The notes under the pieces are model-generated. The model was not told the origin of the DNA. It was given only the letters and a program-made list of their open reading frames with translations, and did not search any database. Below are positions 10,314-23,309 of a DNA stretch of 64,000 nucleotides, one piece after another (within the stretch, counting starts at the first letter, position 1; each line of letters begins with the position of its first letter). The DNA lies in NCBI RefSeq assembly GCF_030272615.1, contig NC_081413.1, forward strand, positions 333,040,302 through 333,104,301. Direction: 5' to 3'. Made by a program: the position numbers and the translations under genes. The DNA is from Cryptomeria japonica (taxonomy: Eukaryota; Streptophyta; Pinopsida; Cupressales; Cupressaceae).

Positions 10314-13300
10314 CTGGAGGTTAACATCTTTCAAATCAAGGCATATATGATAATTAACATAATCACTACTATCCATAAAATTTACTCAAGACATAGCATA
10401 CACATCTCTAAATCATTTAATTCCTTTCTAATCAAGAACAAGATCTACAATTAGAATATCCATTTACAACAATCTTATTCAATACATTTCATTCAAAAAT
10501 CATCTTACTACTTTTTCTATAATACATGATCTCAATACGCTGATTACATACTCTTCTTTACATTTTCATCTTTCATAACACATGATATCAATTGTAATTA
10601 CATAAATATGCTCCAAGAATCCAAGCTCATGATGAGATACTATAGATCCAAATCCACGCACACTAACATCCAAGAAGAATATCCCAATGGTAGAAGGTAT
10701 CAAACCACCCGACCATGTGGAACCAAATAGGAACCACCCCCCCTGTGTTAGGAGATGACATAAGGTTCCAACTCACACTCAAGACCTAAGATAACACCTA
10801 ACAATCATAGGATACAATATGACACTACAAGACTTCAACATAAGAATATAACATCAAAATACATCACATGGCTAAATCAAAGCAATCAACCTCCAGAGGC
10901 ATAATTCAACAAATCAAGGCTTATGGATAATGGACACAAGACAGGGTATACAACAACAAATAAACCTCACAAAACCAATTGTTACCATAATGCATTCACA
11001 GGCAAATTATAATCAACATATTAACATACACAAATGCCCTTTTCCACCAATACAACACACACATATTCATAAAATCATATATTAATATTTTTCCCAAAAT
11101 ATTACTCCCAATTACTGATAATAGGATAATCATTCATTCCCAAATCTCCCCAAACAATCTTTTAGCAGTCACGAAGAAAACAACTCTTTTTAAAAATTAA
11201 AATGCAAGAATGGAAAAAGATCTCCAACCTGGAAGTAGAGTGATGGTAATGCATTTCTAGAAGAGCAAAAATCCAAACCAACAAGATTTCCAAAATTTAA
11301 CCCAATGAAGCAATTCTCCCTCCAAGAATTCTAAAATCCAAAAGTCACAGAAAGATATCTAGAAGCACGCACACAAAAAATCTCACAAATCCAATAAATA
11401 GAATCTCATTCAAAACTATAGAAGAATATCTGCCAATCAAAATATTCCAATAAAATATTCTATACCAACCCCTCCACCAAAAATCGAGGTAGGAATATAA
11501 AATAATATTATTTACTTACCCTCAAATCTCAACCATTAAAATAATAGGGTAGGTATAAACATAATATTTAATTACTCAATTAGTAACAAGAGAATGTAAT
11601 AATAATAATTATATAATAAACAAAATAATAAATTAAAGCCCAATAAAATAAATCAAAGGCAATATAAATAAATGCTCCAATTAAATATAAAACCACAATT
11701 AACATAAATAAATAAACAAACAATTAAATAATATTATCCTCACAATCACAACTCCCAAGAGGGCCAATCATAATAAGGGGTAGGTACATGAATAATAGCA
11801 AATAAATAAAACAACAATGCAAATACATAAATAAATAAATAATCAAAACAATAAATAATTAGATAAACAATAAATAATCCAACAATAAATAAATAAATAA
11901 ATAATCATTAAAGAAGATAAATGTACAGACAGACATAAATACCCATTCAGTAATTAAGCAATAAATAAATAAATAATCCAATAAATCAAAAGCTCAAATA
12001 ATAAATCAAAACCAATATAAATAAATAATAAATAACAAAAAAAATAGATGAGCCAAAAATAAATAAATAGATAAACAATAAACAAATAATTAAACGTACA
12101 TATAAATATAAATGCTCTAGCCAATATAAGTTAAACTCAATACTATAAATATGTCCCACATACATATAAAATAATCAAATAAATAATAAATAAATAAATG
12201 GATGTACTGATAAGCATAAACACTCAACTAATATAATTCCACCAATTAATTATAAACTCCTAGAAACTAAATATGTATAAATATATTGTATTTGTACTAA
12301 CCATTATTTAACGATTTATGCCAATGGCTATATGTAGTAATTGATTAATTAATTTTCACAATTCCAAATAACCAATAAAATATAAATCCATAAAATAAAC
12401 ATTAATGAGTAATAATTTTTCAATAATAATAATAATCACACATTAATATTAGATATTAATGTCATCCATTGATTTAATTTAATATTACAAACTATATAAA
12501 CTGATTAATTGTTAATTAATAAATAATCACAAACTCACAAGGTAACCTGACATAAGGTTGAACAACATACCACATGATGTAGACAAACGACTCAAGCTAA
12601 GACACTAATTGACAATGGCATCAACTTAAGCCTAGAGTATGAGAGGGAAACACTTGCCATCTCCAACAACTTGCCATTAGGATAAATACATGCTCAGACT
12701 TGTGAGACCAGGTGGAGTCGATGTCTGGTACCTACAATCCTGTATCCACCACTAAACATAATACAACATATATACAGTATATACATCATAAATGATGAAG
12801 CAAGTGATAGAGAATCACAATGTCATATCATTCTCGCAATGAGTGGTATGACATCATCTCTAGTCACGAAGACACTAGAAGACAATCACAAACATCATAG
12901 CATCAACGCAACCATCATAATCATAGAGTAGGGTTAGTGTAATCATAATGTCATCGAAATCCCATAAGCAATATGATCCATCATGAATATTGATCAAATA
13001 TAGATCCATCATCATATCCAATACAATCATGAAATAGGGTTAGTACATAACATGATACCATCAGATCATCATAAATTAGACTAAGCTAGATTAATATATT
13101 ATTTTGATGTACAAAAGACAAGATAAATTAGGGAGGGACACTACAACACACATGGGGAGGCTCATGAAATAGACAAATAAGGAAAGTAGGATGGTTAATT
13201 TTTGATATATGTAAGAGATAGGGTGGATATGTGGTGACATTTGCATGCTCATACATGTATGAGAATGAGGATGGTAGGGACACTTGTCACATGATGACAA

Positions 13301-13610
13301 GTTTAGATCTTGATCCATGTAAATAGATTCAATGGATAGGAATTAATGGATGAAGATTGAGGATAAAGTAGAATAAAATATTAGAAAAAATGGTAATGGA
13401 GGTTAATTATCCTAAATTGATTAATTAAGTAGTTATTAATTGATTGATTTAGTTGGAGAATTTGTGGATAAGGTTAGATTTAATTAAATAAATATACATT
13501 TATTTAATTAAGAGTGTGAGGTAAGGATAAAGGATGAATTGAATAAATAATACATATTTATTTAATGGGATAGAATGTTATAGATTAAAGTGTGGTAAGG
13601 TATGGACAAG
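10314..13610. other. AT-rich non-coding stretch
   Basis: No gene is seen. 11500-12540 is very AT-rich with many short AATA/TAAA runs. 12540-13090 contains irregular CATCATAAT-type sequence. Small open frames here have no recognisable content. Confidence 0.6.
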
Positions 13611-13624
13611 TTTAGGTGTCTACA
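13611..13624 (-). repeat. LTR end of an old gypsy-like element
   Basis: Plus-strand TTAGGTGTCTACA is the same terminus as the LTRs at 33881-34835 and 41575-42527, and a decayed minus-strand integrase lies just beyond it (13800-14330). This fits the start of a 3' LTR in minus orientation. The other LTR end was not located. Confidence 0.45.
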
Positions 13625-13799
13625 TCTACCACTTCAAAACTCCTTTTTGTATGGTGTTAATCAATTTGTTACTTCACTATTTTATGCACCACTACCAAGT
13701 TCTCCTTGAGACTAAATAATTCCTCTCACTAGTGTTGATTTTGTTTTTAAATTACTCTAATCTTTGGTTCTACCCTCAAAAAAGGGGTGGTTGATGGTG

Positions 13800-14330
13800 G
13801 ATAATACCCATATGGTATGAAATTTATAGAGATGAAGTGTGAAAGAAATTTTTATAATACAAATATATTAATGTCATTTATTGCACCCCTCCCTCCTATT
13901 TATCTAAATTAAAACATTGAGGATATCCCTCCAATCACATGTTGACCACCTTAGTTTTTTATGTATAATTGGAGATGATGTGATGAGATACAAATGAGCT
14001 AATTTCCCAAACACGAGAATAAATTAGCCTAAAAATTACTAGTAAATATCAGATCATAATTAGTTACAATGATTTTTGGTGTCTCATGCAACTAATAAAT
14101 GATATTTATAAAATTCATTGCAATAGTACTTACTACAAATAGATGTGATAGAAAAAATGTGTAATTGATGAGTATATTCATTGTAATCATGATGAATTTT
14201 TTCTTTAGGCTTGGGAAAACTTGAGATGAAGTTCATTAAGACCTCTTCCTACATTTGACTTAGAATATATCAAGGTTTCAAAAGATTTGGAGTCTTAATT
14301 ATCTTTCCTTATTTTTATTAGCACATTATT
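13800..14330 (-). pseudogene. decayed Ty3/gypsy integrase core
   Basis: No long open frame remains, but the minus strand from about 14262 reads MNFISSFPKPKEKIHHDY, then EYTHQLHIFSITSICSKYY, then EFYKYH. These follow the gypsy integrase layout around the first catalytic aspartate (DFI..LPK, then D..TK.AHFIP, then a VAxLF-like helix). Farther on, sequence resembling the second aspartate motif and an FGxxL pattern appears with several stops. The expected first aspartate of the core is replaced or shifted. The identification is by pattern only, and it is much older than the other elements. Confidence 0.55.
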
Positions 14331-15397
14331 CATTGTGCCACTAATTTATGGACTTCCCCTATCTTCACTTCTCAAATAAATCTATGATGATTATTCAAAA
14401 TGTTTAAATATCCACCTATTAGAGAAGCTTGGGGATATGCCTAAGTATTAATCTTAAGGGATGATTTCTTACACAAGTGTAGCTTGTCCTCATACTTTAG
14501 TGCATCCCCTTTCCACCAAAATTACCCAGTACACTAGGATCCCAATGGAGCTTCTAAATGAGTCCTTTTATATCTATGGCCTTCTCCCACCCTTCTTGTG
14601 CCTCATGCACTTATTTTTCCTATAAGATGGAAATATTACATTATAATGACTATGGATTCATCCCTTTTATATGGAGCATCAATTGGAACATTCTCCTTTC
14701 TTTCCATGTATGTGAATTCAAATCCATATCTCAACATTATTGTCATTCATTTTTTTTTCTTTTAATGAGAACCTCTATTCCAAGAAGTATTTGAGTCTTT
14801 CATGATTTTTTCACCTTAAAGTGTCCATTCATTAGATATGATCTCCATTATTTGACTACATTAAGGATATCCACTATTTTATTTTCTTAAAATATCTTAA
14901 GAAAATTATTCTATATTTTTTGTTACATATCTCATATGTAAGGGATATTCATCTTGAATGAGTATATCTCCTAAGACATACCCTAAAGAATCACATTTAA
15001 TCATGAACACATTAGAAAAAAATAGGGTAGCTAGAATTGGTATATTACACATGGCTACAAAAATATTTTATGTTGTATAAGTTTCTCATTTCATAATAAA
15101 TTAAATATACCAACTATTTTATTCCTTATGCATCATCTCCATTAGAGAGGAAACTACACTCTAACTATTCCTAATAATACCCGCCTCTATCATCTCTTGT
15201 ATCATCTTCTTAATCCTTTTTTTCTATATATATGGGTACCTATAAAATTTGAATATGGGAAATGTATCCATAGTACAAGTAGAATGGAATGTTCGTTATC
15301 TATTTTGGGAGGCAATCCTTTTGGTATATCCCAAAAAAGTATTGAGTTCTTATCTACAATTATGTACATATCTTATAATGTTGGAATCTATGTTTGT
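14331..15397. other. AT-rich stretch without recognisable genes
   Basis: Probably the remaining, unreadable part of the old gypsy element. Short open frames at 14558-14794 and 15197-15449 show no known domain. Confidence 0.5.
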
Positions 15398-15900
15398 TAT
15401 TGTTAGAAATTCGAATCTTAGGATACCAATCATTATGAACAAGATATAAAATAAATTTAATAATAATCATACAACCACAAGATATGCATGGGAAAAACAC
15501 TTTTGGATAAAAAACCCCATAAATAATCATTTTATTAAAACACTTACAAATGTTGTCTATCATAGAATAGACTTGAAACTGGGGACACTTCTCCAATACT
15601 TCCACATGGCTAGTAATACCTCTTGTGCATAGTGATATAACTCTCTAAAAATCCTCAAATTCACACTCCTTTCGAATGAGAGAGAACCTCCTTAAGAATA
15701 GGAGAAAGGGTGACTTCACTAGTCACACCACTTCAATAACCCCCATTCACAAATAATTAAAATTCTAATAGTTATTAGATTATAATTATTTCAAATGGGA
15801 TATTCTTATAAAGCATATAATATAGAAGGTTTTGTAGCCTTATATTAGAACATTGTATATAAATGTTATAAGGATGTGACCCCTAATAACATTACGTTCT
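15398..15900 (-). repeat. possible copia-like LTR
   Basis: Starts near TGTTAGAAATTCGAATC and includes CATGGGAAAAACACTTTTGGATAAAAAACCCC-type sequence (about 15488-15520), similar to the conserved segment in the copia LTR at 8853-10313. The right end near CGTTCTAACC is uncertain and no target duplication was confirmed. Confidence 0.4.
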
Positions 15901-16159
15901 AACCCTCCACCTTAATGTTAATAGGGGATCACATGTCAATATCTATTAAAGAAAAAATGAAGTACCCTAGTAATGTAGGTCTTCTTTGACAATGATAAAT
16001 AGGGACCAAAATATATGCCAACATGAAGATCATGTGTTCCGGACTATATGAAAGTTATGTTATCATAATTTATAATCCCAGCGTTTTAAAAATGATTCTA
16101 TTAGGATTTATAAAAAAATCTATTGGAGTCATGCTCTCCTCAAATTAGCCTATCCCTAG

Positions 16160-16600
16160 GTTCATTACATAGTGCTTGTAGGACTTAATACAATGCTTTT
16201 ACAAGTGGAAAATTTACAAGGAGAAGAATTTACAATATGCTCATGGGACTTGAGAAAAATTGTGCTTGTAGGACTTACTAATGCCTACCTACAATATTTA
16301 AAACCAAAAAGGACTCACATATGCCTACCTGTAGTCTTAAAGTATTTACTAATGCCTATATAGGTCTTATTTCATACCTACTAAGACTTACTTATGCCTA
16401 TCTATAGGATTTAAAAATAGGTTTTAGCTATTAGGTGGTGTCATTGACATGCACACTCTCCCTCAATGGAATCACCTAAGGACAAGAATTGATTTAAATT
16501 TGGAGCATATATGCCTATGAGGTCTTACATCTAGGATGTAGCCACTAGGCGGTGTCATGTACACTCCCCCTGAATGACATCACCTAAAAACCAATCAGTG
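16160..16600. repeat. short degenerate repeats with ATGCCTAYCTAYA motif
   Basis: ACTAATGCCTACCTACA-like units recur at about 16278, 16318, 16348 and 16392. Two longer related blocks (about 16434-16480 and 16545-16590) share AGGYGGTGTCAT followed by a CTCCC-rich stretch and ATCACCTAA. No gene is seen. Confidence 0.6.
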
Positions 16601-17985
16601 CACAGAGGTTTCAATAAATGATGGGTAAAATTTCAATATATAGCATGTGCCCATGATCTTCAAAATGTCTTTAATATGGAATACTTTCTCTTGAGTTAGA
16701 TGCTCATGATCTTCAAGGTGCCTTTATTATGGAATACTTTCACTTGAGTGAGGTTCCTATGATCTTCAATGTTCATTTGATCTTTATAAATGATAATATT
16801 TGGAAAAAGTAAAATATCTTCAAGTAAGATGACACTTTTACATGTATTTAACCGAAACTTTTCCATAAATATTCAAGGCCATATTGATCCTTCAAGAGAG
16901 ATACTTCCATATTTTATCCTTTTGATTCAAAGACACATAGAAGATAGCTTTTTTATTAAAGTATTGCACCATCCATGTAATAACACCTACACCATATGTT
17001 TTGAAGGCATAATCTCGCCATAGAAGAAACAATATAGTTAGTATGATAGCAATCATTTACACTTGATTTTTGGTGCAAAGAAAGAACATAATATTATACA
17101 TTTGTCATTTGTCAAAGGTCATATAATATTCCTCATAAATGTAAAATAGAGTCCAAAAACTGGTAGCAAGGAGATCAACATATATTTTCATGAGAATAAG
17201 CATGAATAATTAGTTGTATTGTTTAAATTAAAAATAGACATGCTACTATATGTAGTAATGATCCATAAAAATTAAGACAACGACTTAGATATCCCTTTTA
17301 GGCTTTCTCCCCAAACAATTTATAAGGGTGATAGCCACCCATTATAATTAAGTATTTAACATGCAAGAAATATAGATAGCTAGAACTCATAAAAAAATGT
17401 TAGCTACAATAACACTTAAGAAAGAAGAAAATATAGTAGCCAAGAGATATTTAGAAATTTTATGCAATTTCATTTTGTGTATGGATATGTAAGAGTTTGA
17501 AAAAAATTGCCCTTACCTTTTGATTTGCCTTGTCATTATTTAGAAAAAGGCAACAAATTATTCATCTCAATATTGAGAATTCTTTGTAGCTTTCCTTATT
17601 AACCTTCAATGAACCTCTCATTCCCATGACATATATGATAAGCTAACTGATATCAAGTTTTACCAATTTCCTAATTATGAATACACATCCAAATTTTTAT
17701 CAACTACTTCATATAAAAAATTAGAGCCTTTATATATGATAATATCTTTTCTTTATAACAACTTATTTAGAGGTGATGATTCATCATTCATCTTTCTTTA
17801 GGTAGCTCATAAAAGATGCTAGATTTTTAATTAATTAAGTTAGTCCTTGATCTAATCTGACAAGAAATATGCACTTCACCATTGTAAAATGATTGGTCCA
17901 AAAAAAACTTATAGTATTTCCATTTTTGCATAGAAGGGAACATAGAATATAATTAATTAATACTATTTGTATATAAAGGAGCTAT
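16601..17985. other. AT-rich stretch without recognisable genes
   Basis: No domain, RNA gene or clear repeat boundary was seen. Confidence 0.5.
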
Positions 17986-17989
17986 CTTC

Positions 17990-19100
17990 ATACTATATAT
18001 ACCTAAAAATGACTAGAGGTAATTAAATAAAAATTATTTATTTATTTAATGGCCTTATTCTTCTATCAATAAATAAATTGAATAATTTATTTATAGGATT
18101 TATTTGTCTTATTCCTCCAAATCAATTTATTAATTAAATATTTATTATTTAATTAAAATTCATCACAATTCTTCTAAAGTCTATCTTGATTAAATAATTT
18201 TAAATTATTTAATTAATCATCTAACCTAAGCCTTCAATTCTAAATTCTACATCATTTCCTCCATCTCATCTTCCACATCATCATGCTACTTCATCACCAT
18301 GTGGCTAAACAAATTAAATATTTTAAATATTTAATTCTTCAATTTTCTTCAACATCATCCCTAGTCAATAGGATGAGGAGACTTATGTGTCCTCCTATTT
18401 CCTATATTCTCTCTCTCACATCCCTACATTCTAGAGGGTGGTTTTGTCCACATCAACTTGGTCAAAGTGACTTACTGTCCACTTGTCCTAGGAAGCCAAA
18501 ATCTTCTCCAACCTCCTATATTGTTGACTCCTTCATGTCTTGGGAAACCTATATTCTCTCCAATTATCCTATATCTTTGGAGTCTTCATCCCTTGTCAAT
18601 GTGAGCATGATGCCATGTGTGATCTCTTTCCACCTTGTCCTCCACCTTGTCATAGTAAGAGGGGCATCTTTCCCCTTTATCTCTTACATATCAACCAATT
18701 TTTCTTAGCCATCCATTCTCTCAAGATTTACTCTAAACCATTGATCTTTGCCACCTTGGATTTCAGCCCTACAAAATCTATAAAAAGAAGCCTTTATCCA
18801 AAATTTGAGGCTAGTCACCATTAGATCAATCAAGCATTCTACAATTTCAACACACAAAGCATTTCAAAAGTATTCATTTGGCTTAGCATAGTATCATTTT
18901 AGTATATTTTTATATCATAGTAGCTCATCCATTTCTTTTGCATTATTATCATTATCTTCACCATAGTTGCATTGTAGTTTCACTTCATTGCATTTTCAAT
19001 ACCACATAGTCCATTTAACCTTTTGTCATCTTCAAGAAACATTAGTGCATTATAAGAGAAACCACACCAGAAAGATCAAAAGTTGATTGGACACAATGAG
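17990..19100 (+). repeat. probable LTR or LTR-derived promoter
   Basis: The beginning, TATACCTAAAAATGAC followed by TTAATTAAAT-type sequence, resembles the inverted start TGTAGACACCTAAAAT of the LTRs at 34 and 42 kb. A TATA box lies about 790 bases in. A pyrimidine-rich region and then the long upstream region of the ORF at 21392 follow. Neither end nor a PBS could be fixed. Confidence 0.35.
18779..18787 (+). promoter_or_regulatory. TATA box
   Basis: TATAAAAAG preceded by a moderately GC-richer stretch, at the position expected inside an LTR promoter. Confidence 0.4.
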
Positions 19101-20098
19101 ACATACATGAAAGTTTATTGTTTAAGTTTACTTGTTTAATTTGTTTCATTGGTGATTTGGTTACTTTGTAGGATTTTATGTCTCGTAGTAGCTTAATTAG
19201 TAGTGTTACACTTAGTTATATTTCAACATCACACATGCTATTGTGAGACATGCTTATAATCCATTACAACTATGTCACACATCATGTTATCATGTAAGAT
19301 TAAAAAAAACAAATCTTGAATAGGTATTTTTTATTCGACATATTGTTCTAATCCCTTTATCTTGGTGCTCTCTAATTTAAAAGTTTGATCTATTTCAAAA
19401 ACTTATGGTAATCCATTTAGGAATCAAATTTTATTCTAATTTGTCATCCAGATGATACGATCCTTTCAATTTCATCCTCTTTAGAAAAGACACATATTTC
19501 CAACTTTTTACAAAAGGACTCTAATTTAGTAAAAGTGGAATATGTTGGATATAGTCTTAAGTGGGTATCAAAGGCATAAGGTTTCATGATATCTCCATGT
19601 GTTCACAAGGTTTTGTTATGGGTGGAATATGTTATATGCTCATGTAGAAGATGGAACATTCTTTAGCAATCTTTTTTTTTTATTGAGATTGATATATAAT
19701 TTTTTGTGATGGGATATGTTCCCTAATTAAACATATTTTGTGTTGAACTTGTTAGTTATTAATGATGTCTATGATTACTTCTCTCTTTCATTATATTGTA
19801 ATAACTAATTGTAAATTTGTTTAAAATATAGAAATTTTTAGAGTGATATCTTGTATTAAGTATGAAATAAATAAGATCAAGAATAATTGTGTTATCCTTA
19901 TTTTTCGTTTCAGGTAAAACGTAAAGGATAACCCCCCTATGAGTTTTTGTTAAATTAGTCCTCATTTCTCTAAGAGTTGGTTTTTAGAGGCATTTTTGTC
20001 ACCTCATTGATCTTTGAGTACTTAGTATTTGATCTCAAAATCTTGTTTTGTTAGTTAAAATTCAAAATTTTTACTTAAATTAAGTTTTTATCATTTTT
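19101..20098. other. stretch without recognisable genes
   Basis: AT-rich; no domain or repeat was recognised. Confidence 0.5.
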
Positions 20099-21234
20099 GT
20101 GCAAAATCGGATTTTAAACCTGATTTTACACCATCTTAGGCTTTCTAGGTGTGAAGTCGGACCTAAAACTCGACAGTGCATTTGGTTGTCTAAGTTAGGT
20201 GTAATTCGAACTTGTAAGTCCAACTTACACCTCTTTTTGGTCTTATGGTGCAAATTGGACTTACAAGTCTGAATTACACCATAATGGAGCACGATTTGCA
20301 TTTAATGTTTGCACGTGTTTGATCTTGCTTCGGGTTCTTTCCCTTTAATTTCAATTTTAGTCTTTCTTTTTCCTCATTTGCTTGAGGCTTCGCAAGGCAT
20401 AAAGATATTTTTCTCAAAGGGCGAGATTATCTTCAACTTGATATGTGATTTTTCTCCATTTCATGCTTTTTGAGTTTTTATTGATTCTTTGGCTTTGGTT
20501 TATCTACTGTGTAAGCCAGGTTGGTATTTACAATATACACTGAAGTTTTTGCTTTGATGCATATCATAAATATTTTTCCCTACATTATACTATGATTTTT
20601 CCTTCCAATTCTTCATGCACAACTGATGGGTGTCAGGTTTCTAAACCCCAACAAAAATCATATATTTTGCTTGCCCTTTGTTTGGTGCGAATCAGGGTCG
20701 TAAACCCAACACACACCGAAGCCCTAGATTTGATATGTGGCAGGCTTACACCCAAATCACATCATTAATTTTCAAGTGCCCTTCCCAAGAAGTGCATGAT
20801 GGGATCATGACCGCACCATGCACTAGAGATTTTCTCCATAGTGTATGTCGTGGCCGTGGTCCCATTGTGTACATTTCTTTGTGCCTTGCCTTTCACTATG
20901 TTTTGGCCAATTCTAGTTGGGTTCATATTCATGAATCACACCATGATACTTCCTTAGGTGCAAGTCAGGAATACAAACCTAACTAGCACCTTAGATTGTT
21001 TTTATATCTTGTGCTAAAAACATATATGTATATTAGGGTTATAAGACCAATATGCACCTATATTTTTGTTGACCTTCCCCAAGTGCATATCAGGGTTGTA
21101 AGCCCGATATGCACCTCTTTTTTATTTGTGATCTTCCCTAAAGTGGAGATCAGACTTATAAGTCTGATATGCAATTGTTAGTATTTTTCACTACTTTTTA
21201 GGTGCTAATCAGACTTATAAGTCTAATTTGCATT
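20099..21234. repeat. array of related ~34-bp imperfect inverted repeats
   Basis: Each unit has the form GGTGCAnATCAGACTTA followed by its complement TAAGTCTGATnTGCACC. Units are seen at 20099-20132, 20148-20180, 20198-20231, 20247-20280, 20684-20717, 20957-20990, 21026-21058, 21082-21115, 21142-21175 and 21201-21234. The first four are spaced about 48-50 bp and the last four about 56-60 bp. Arm changes are often matched on the other side. The array ends about 160 bp before the ORF at 21392. Confidence 0.85.
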
Positions 21235-22333
21235 GAATGGACACACTTGCAAATTGATGACATAAAATCAGTTTGCACTCAATCAGAGGCTTTTGTTCTA
21301 TTGATTGGGATTTTGTATTCCATGTAAGGAGGCTAATTAGCTCAAATATTGTGATGACCTTTTTCAAATATTACAATGCAATCATATTCAAATGATGGAT
21401 CCATTGCCAAGCAAAAGAGAAATGAAGTTCAAGAAGCAAGACCCGCATCTGGTCTTCCCACCTTCATCTGTGTCATCAAACACTGACCATATTAAGGGCG
21501 TAAAGATAGGGCATGTTGATCTAGATGAATTCTTGAAAAGGGTTAAAGAGTCACAAGTGTCATACAAAATGCAGCCTACCATCAACAATAGAATGCATTT
21601 GGTTGCAACCTTTCCTATATCGGCACAAAACCTTGAGTTTATGTTAGCCTTGGCTAACCAATATGATCTAGTGAGTAGATCAATAAAGGATGTAGAGGGA
21701 AAGAAAATACTTATCAAGTTGTATGATGATTTATTTGATACCATTTTCAAGTGTCTGCATATAGATCAATATGCCAATATTGATATGTAGTCAACGATAA
21801 TATACTATGACAATAATTCAGATTAATGTAGAAGAAACATCAATGAGAATTGGTTGAAGACTCCAATGCCCACAATTGCAATGTGGCCTGAGACTATTCA
21901 CTAGAGTGACTTCATTGAGGAGGTAAATGATTTGATTACTCTTCTTAGCAAAGTAAAAGGACTTCCAGTATCAGATACTTATCTTAAGTGGATGTATCAA
22001 TACATCCATATAATCTGGCAAAAAAAGAAGAAAATCTACTAGGGTAAACAAATTGTTGATGCATTGTGTGAGCAATTGACCAAAGTCCCAACCACTTTAA
22101 AGTTATACATGACTTCATATCTTGTATATGTAGCTAAATCAATGAGGCATTTTCCAAGATTATCTACTACAGGAGACGAGAGTCAAGTTCTTGTTTATCA
22201 ATATTTCATACAATTGACTCTCGAGGAGAGTTTAGATCATTTCAAGAGGGTCAATGACACTTTCTTCACTCAGTACATGTGTATGTTTGACAAAGAAATT
22301 CAGAAGAAGAGAGTATCAGATGAAGCATGGAAT

Positions 22334-22428
22334 GGGTATGTGCAGGATCATGGTGTGCCAAAATAGGCCCTTAAGTGGCAATGGAATTTCAGAAAATCAG
22401 AGTTATGCAACTTGACATGAAAATTTGA
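22334..22428 (+). repeat. left terminal inverted repeat
   Basis: Pairs with 44777-44861. Shared blocks are GGGT, AGGATCATGG, GCCAAAA, GGCAATG and CAYGAAAATTTG in the same order and spacing apart from a ~10-bp insertion here. Confidence 0.85.
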
Positions 22429-22912
22429 ATAAGTTGTGAACATTATTTTTTAAATATGTAAGATGAGAATATATAGAAAATTGAATTTAGTTTATGAGCT
22501 ACTAGATTTTTTTTGAAAAAAAAAAATCCTATTTAATGAAAATTTTAAATTTCAATGCAGTGATACTAAAATTTTAGGAAAAAGATAAGAAGTAGACGTA
22601 TGTCTGACCACTCTAATCACAATCAAATCATAATTTTTTTTATAATGTTTATAATATAAGTATTAGACTCATGTCTAGATGTGAAACATGTTTTTTTATA
22701 ATTTTTTATCAAGTAAATAATTATTCATGAATTTTTTACTACATCTTTTCAAAAATTTAGAAACTCCTACGTCTGACCACATTAACTTGGTCAAAACCTT
22801 GTGAATTTTTTTTTTTTTAATTTTTCCTTATAGTAGACGAAGCATAGGATGTGACACATGTTTTGGATTCAAAAAATGTTATACTGTTTGAAAGTTATGA
22901 GTGTTTTTCAAT
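22429..22912. repeat. left subterminal region with a diverged ~180-bp duplication
   Basis: Two copies (about 22590-22700 and 22765-22865) share ACGTMTGTCTGACCAC-like sequence, a T-run, TAGACGA/CATGTCTAGATG and GTGAMACATGTTTT. No gene is seen. Confidence 0.6.
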
Positions 22913-23157
22913 CAGAAAGAGAGAGGGGAGAGAGAGGGGGGAAGGGAGGAGAGAGATTAGAGGAGAGATTAGGGGAGAGAGAGAGAGAGAGAGGAAATGG
23001 AGAGAGAGATATTAGGGGAGAGGGAGGGAGGGGGAAAGAGAGAGGGGAGAGAGAGGGGGCAAGGGAGAGAGAGATTAGGGGAGAGAGAGAAGGGGGATAT
23101 AGAGAGATTAGGGGAGAGAGAGAGAGAGAGAGAGAGATTAGGGGAGAGGGGGGAGGG

Positions 23158-23193
<36 letters not shown>
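22913..23193. repeat. GA-rich tract
   Basis: Nearly pure purine on the plus strand: (GA)n with GGGGAGAG and AGATTAGGGGAGAG units. Open frames through it are low-complexity artefacts. It is the inverted counterpart of 25604-26016. Confidence 0.95.
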
Positions 23194-23197
<4 letters not shown>

Positions 23198-23309
23198 CAT
23201 ATTGTGTCCTATGACCTATTAGAACACAATATGACCCCTTAGGTGTCAAATTTTTGTAAGAAATATTGGCAGTCCTTTTTATATTATAATAATGGTTCAT
23301 CTTGCCACC

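Noticed and set aside
18283-18824. Two overlapping open frames on the plus strand
   Set aside because: They lie in a probable LTR upstream of a TATA box and have no recognisable domain.
22858-23300. Long open frames in the GA tract on both strands
   Set aside because: Pure low-complexity Arg/Glu/Gly or Ser/Leu/Pro translation of a GA repeat.
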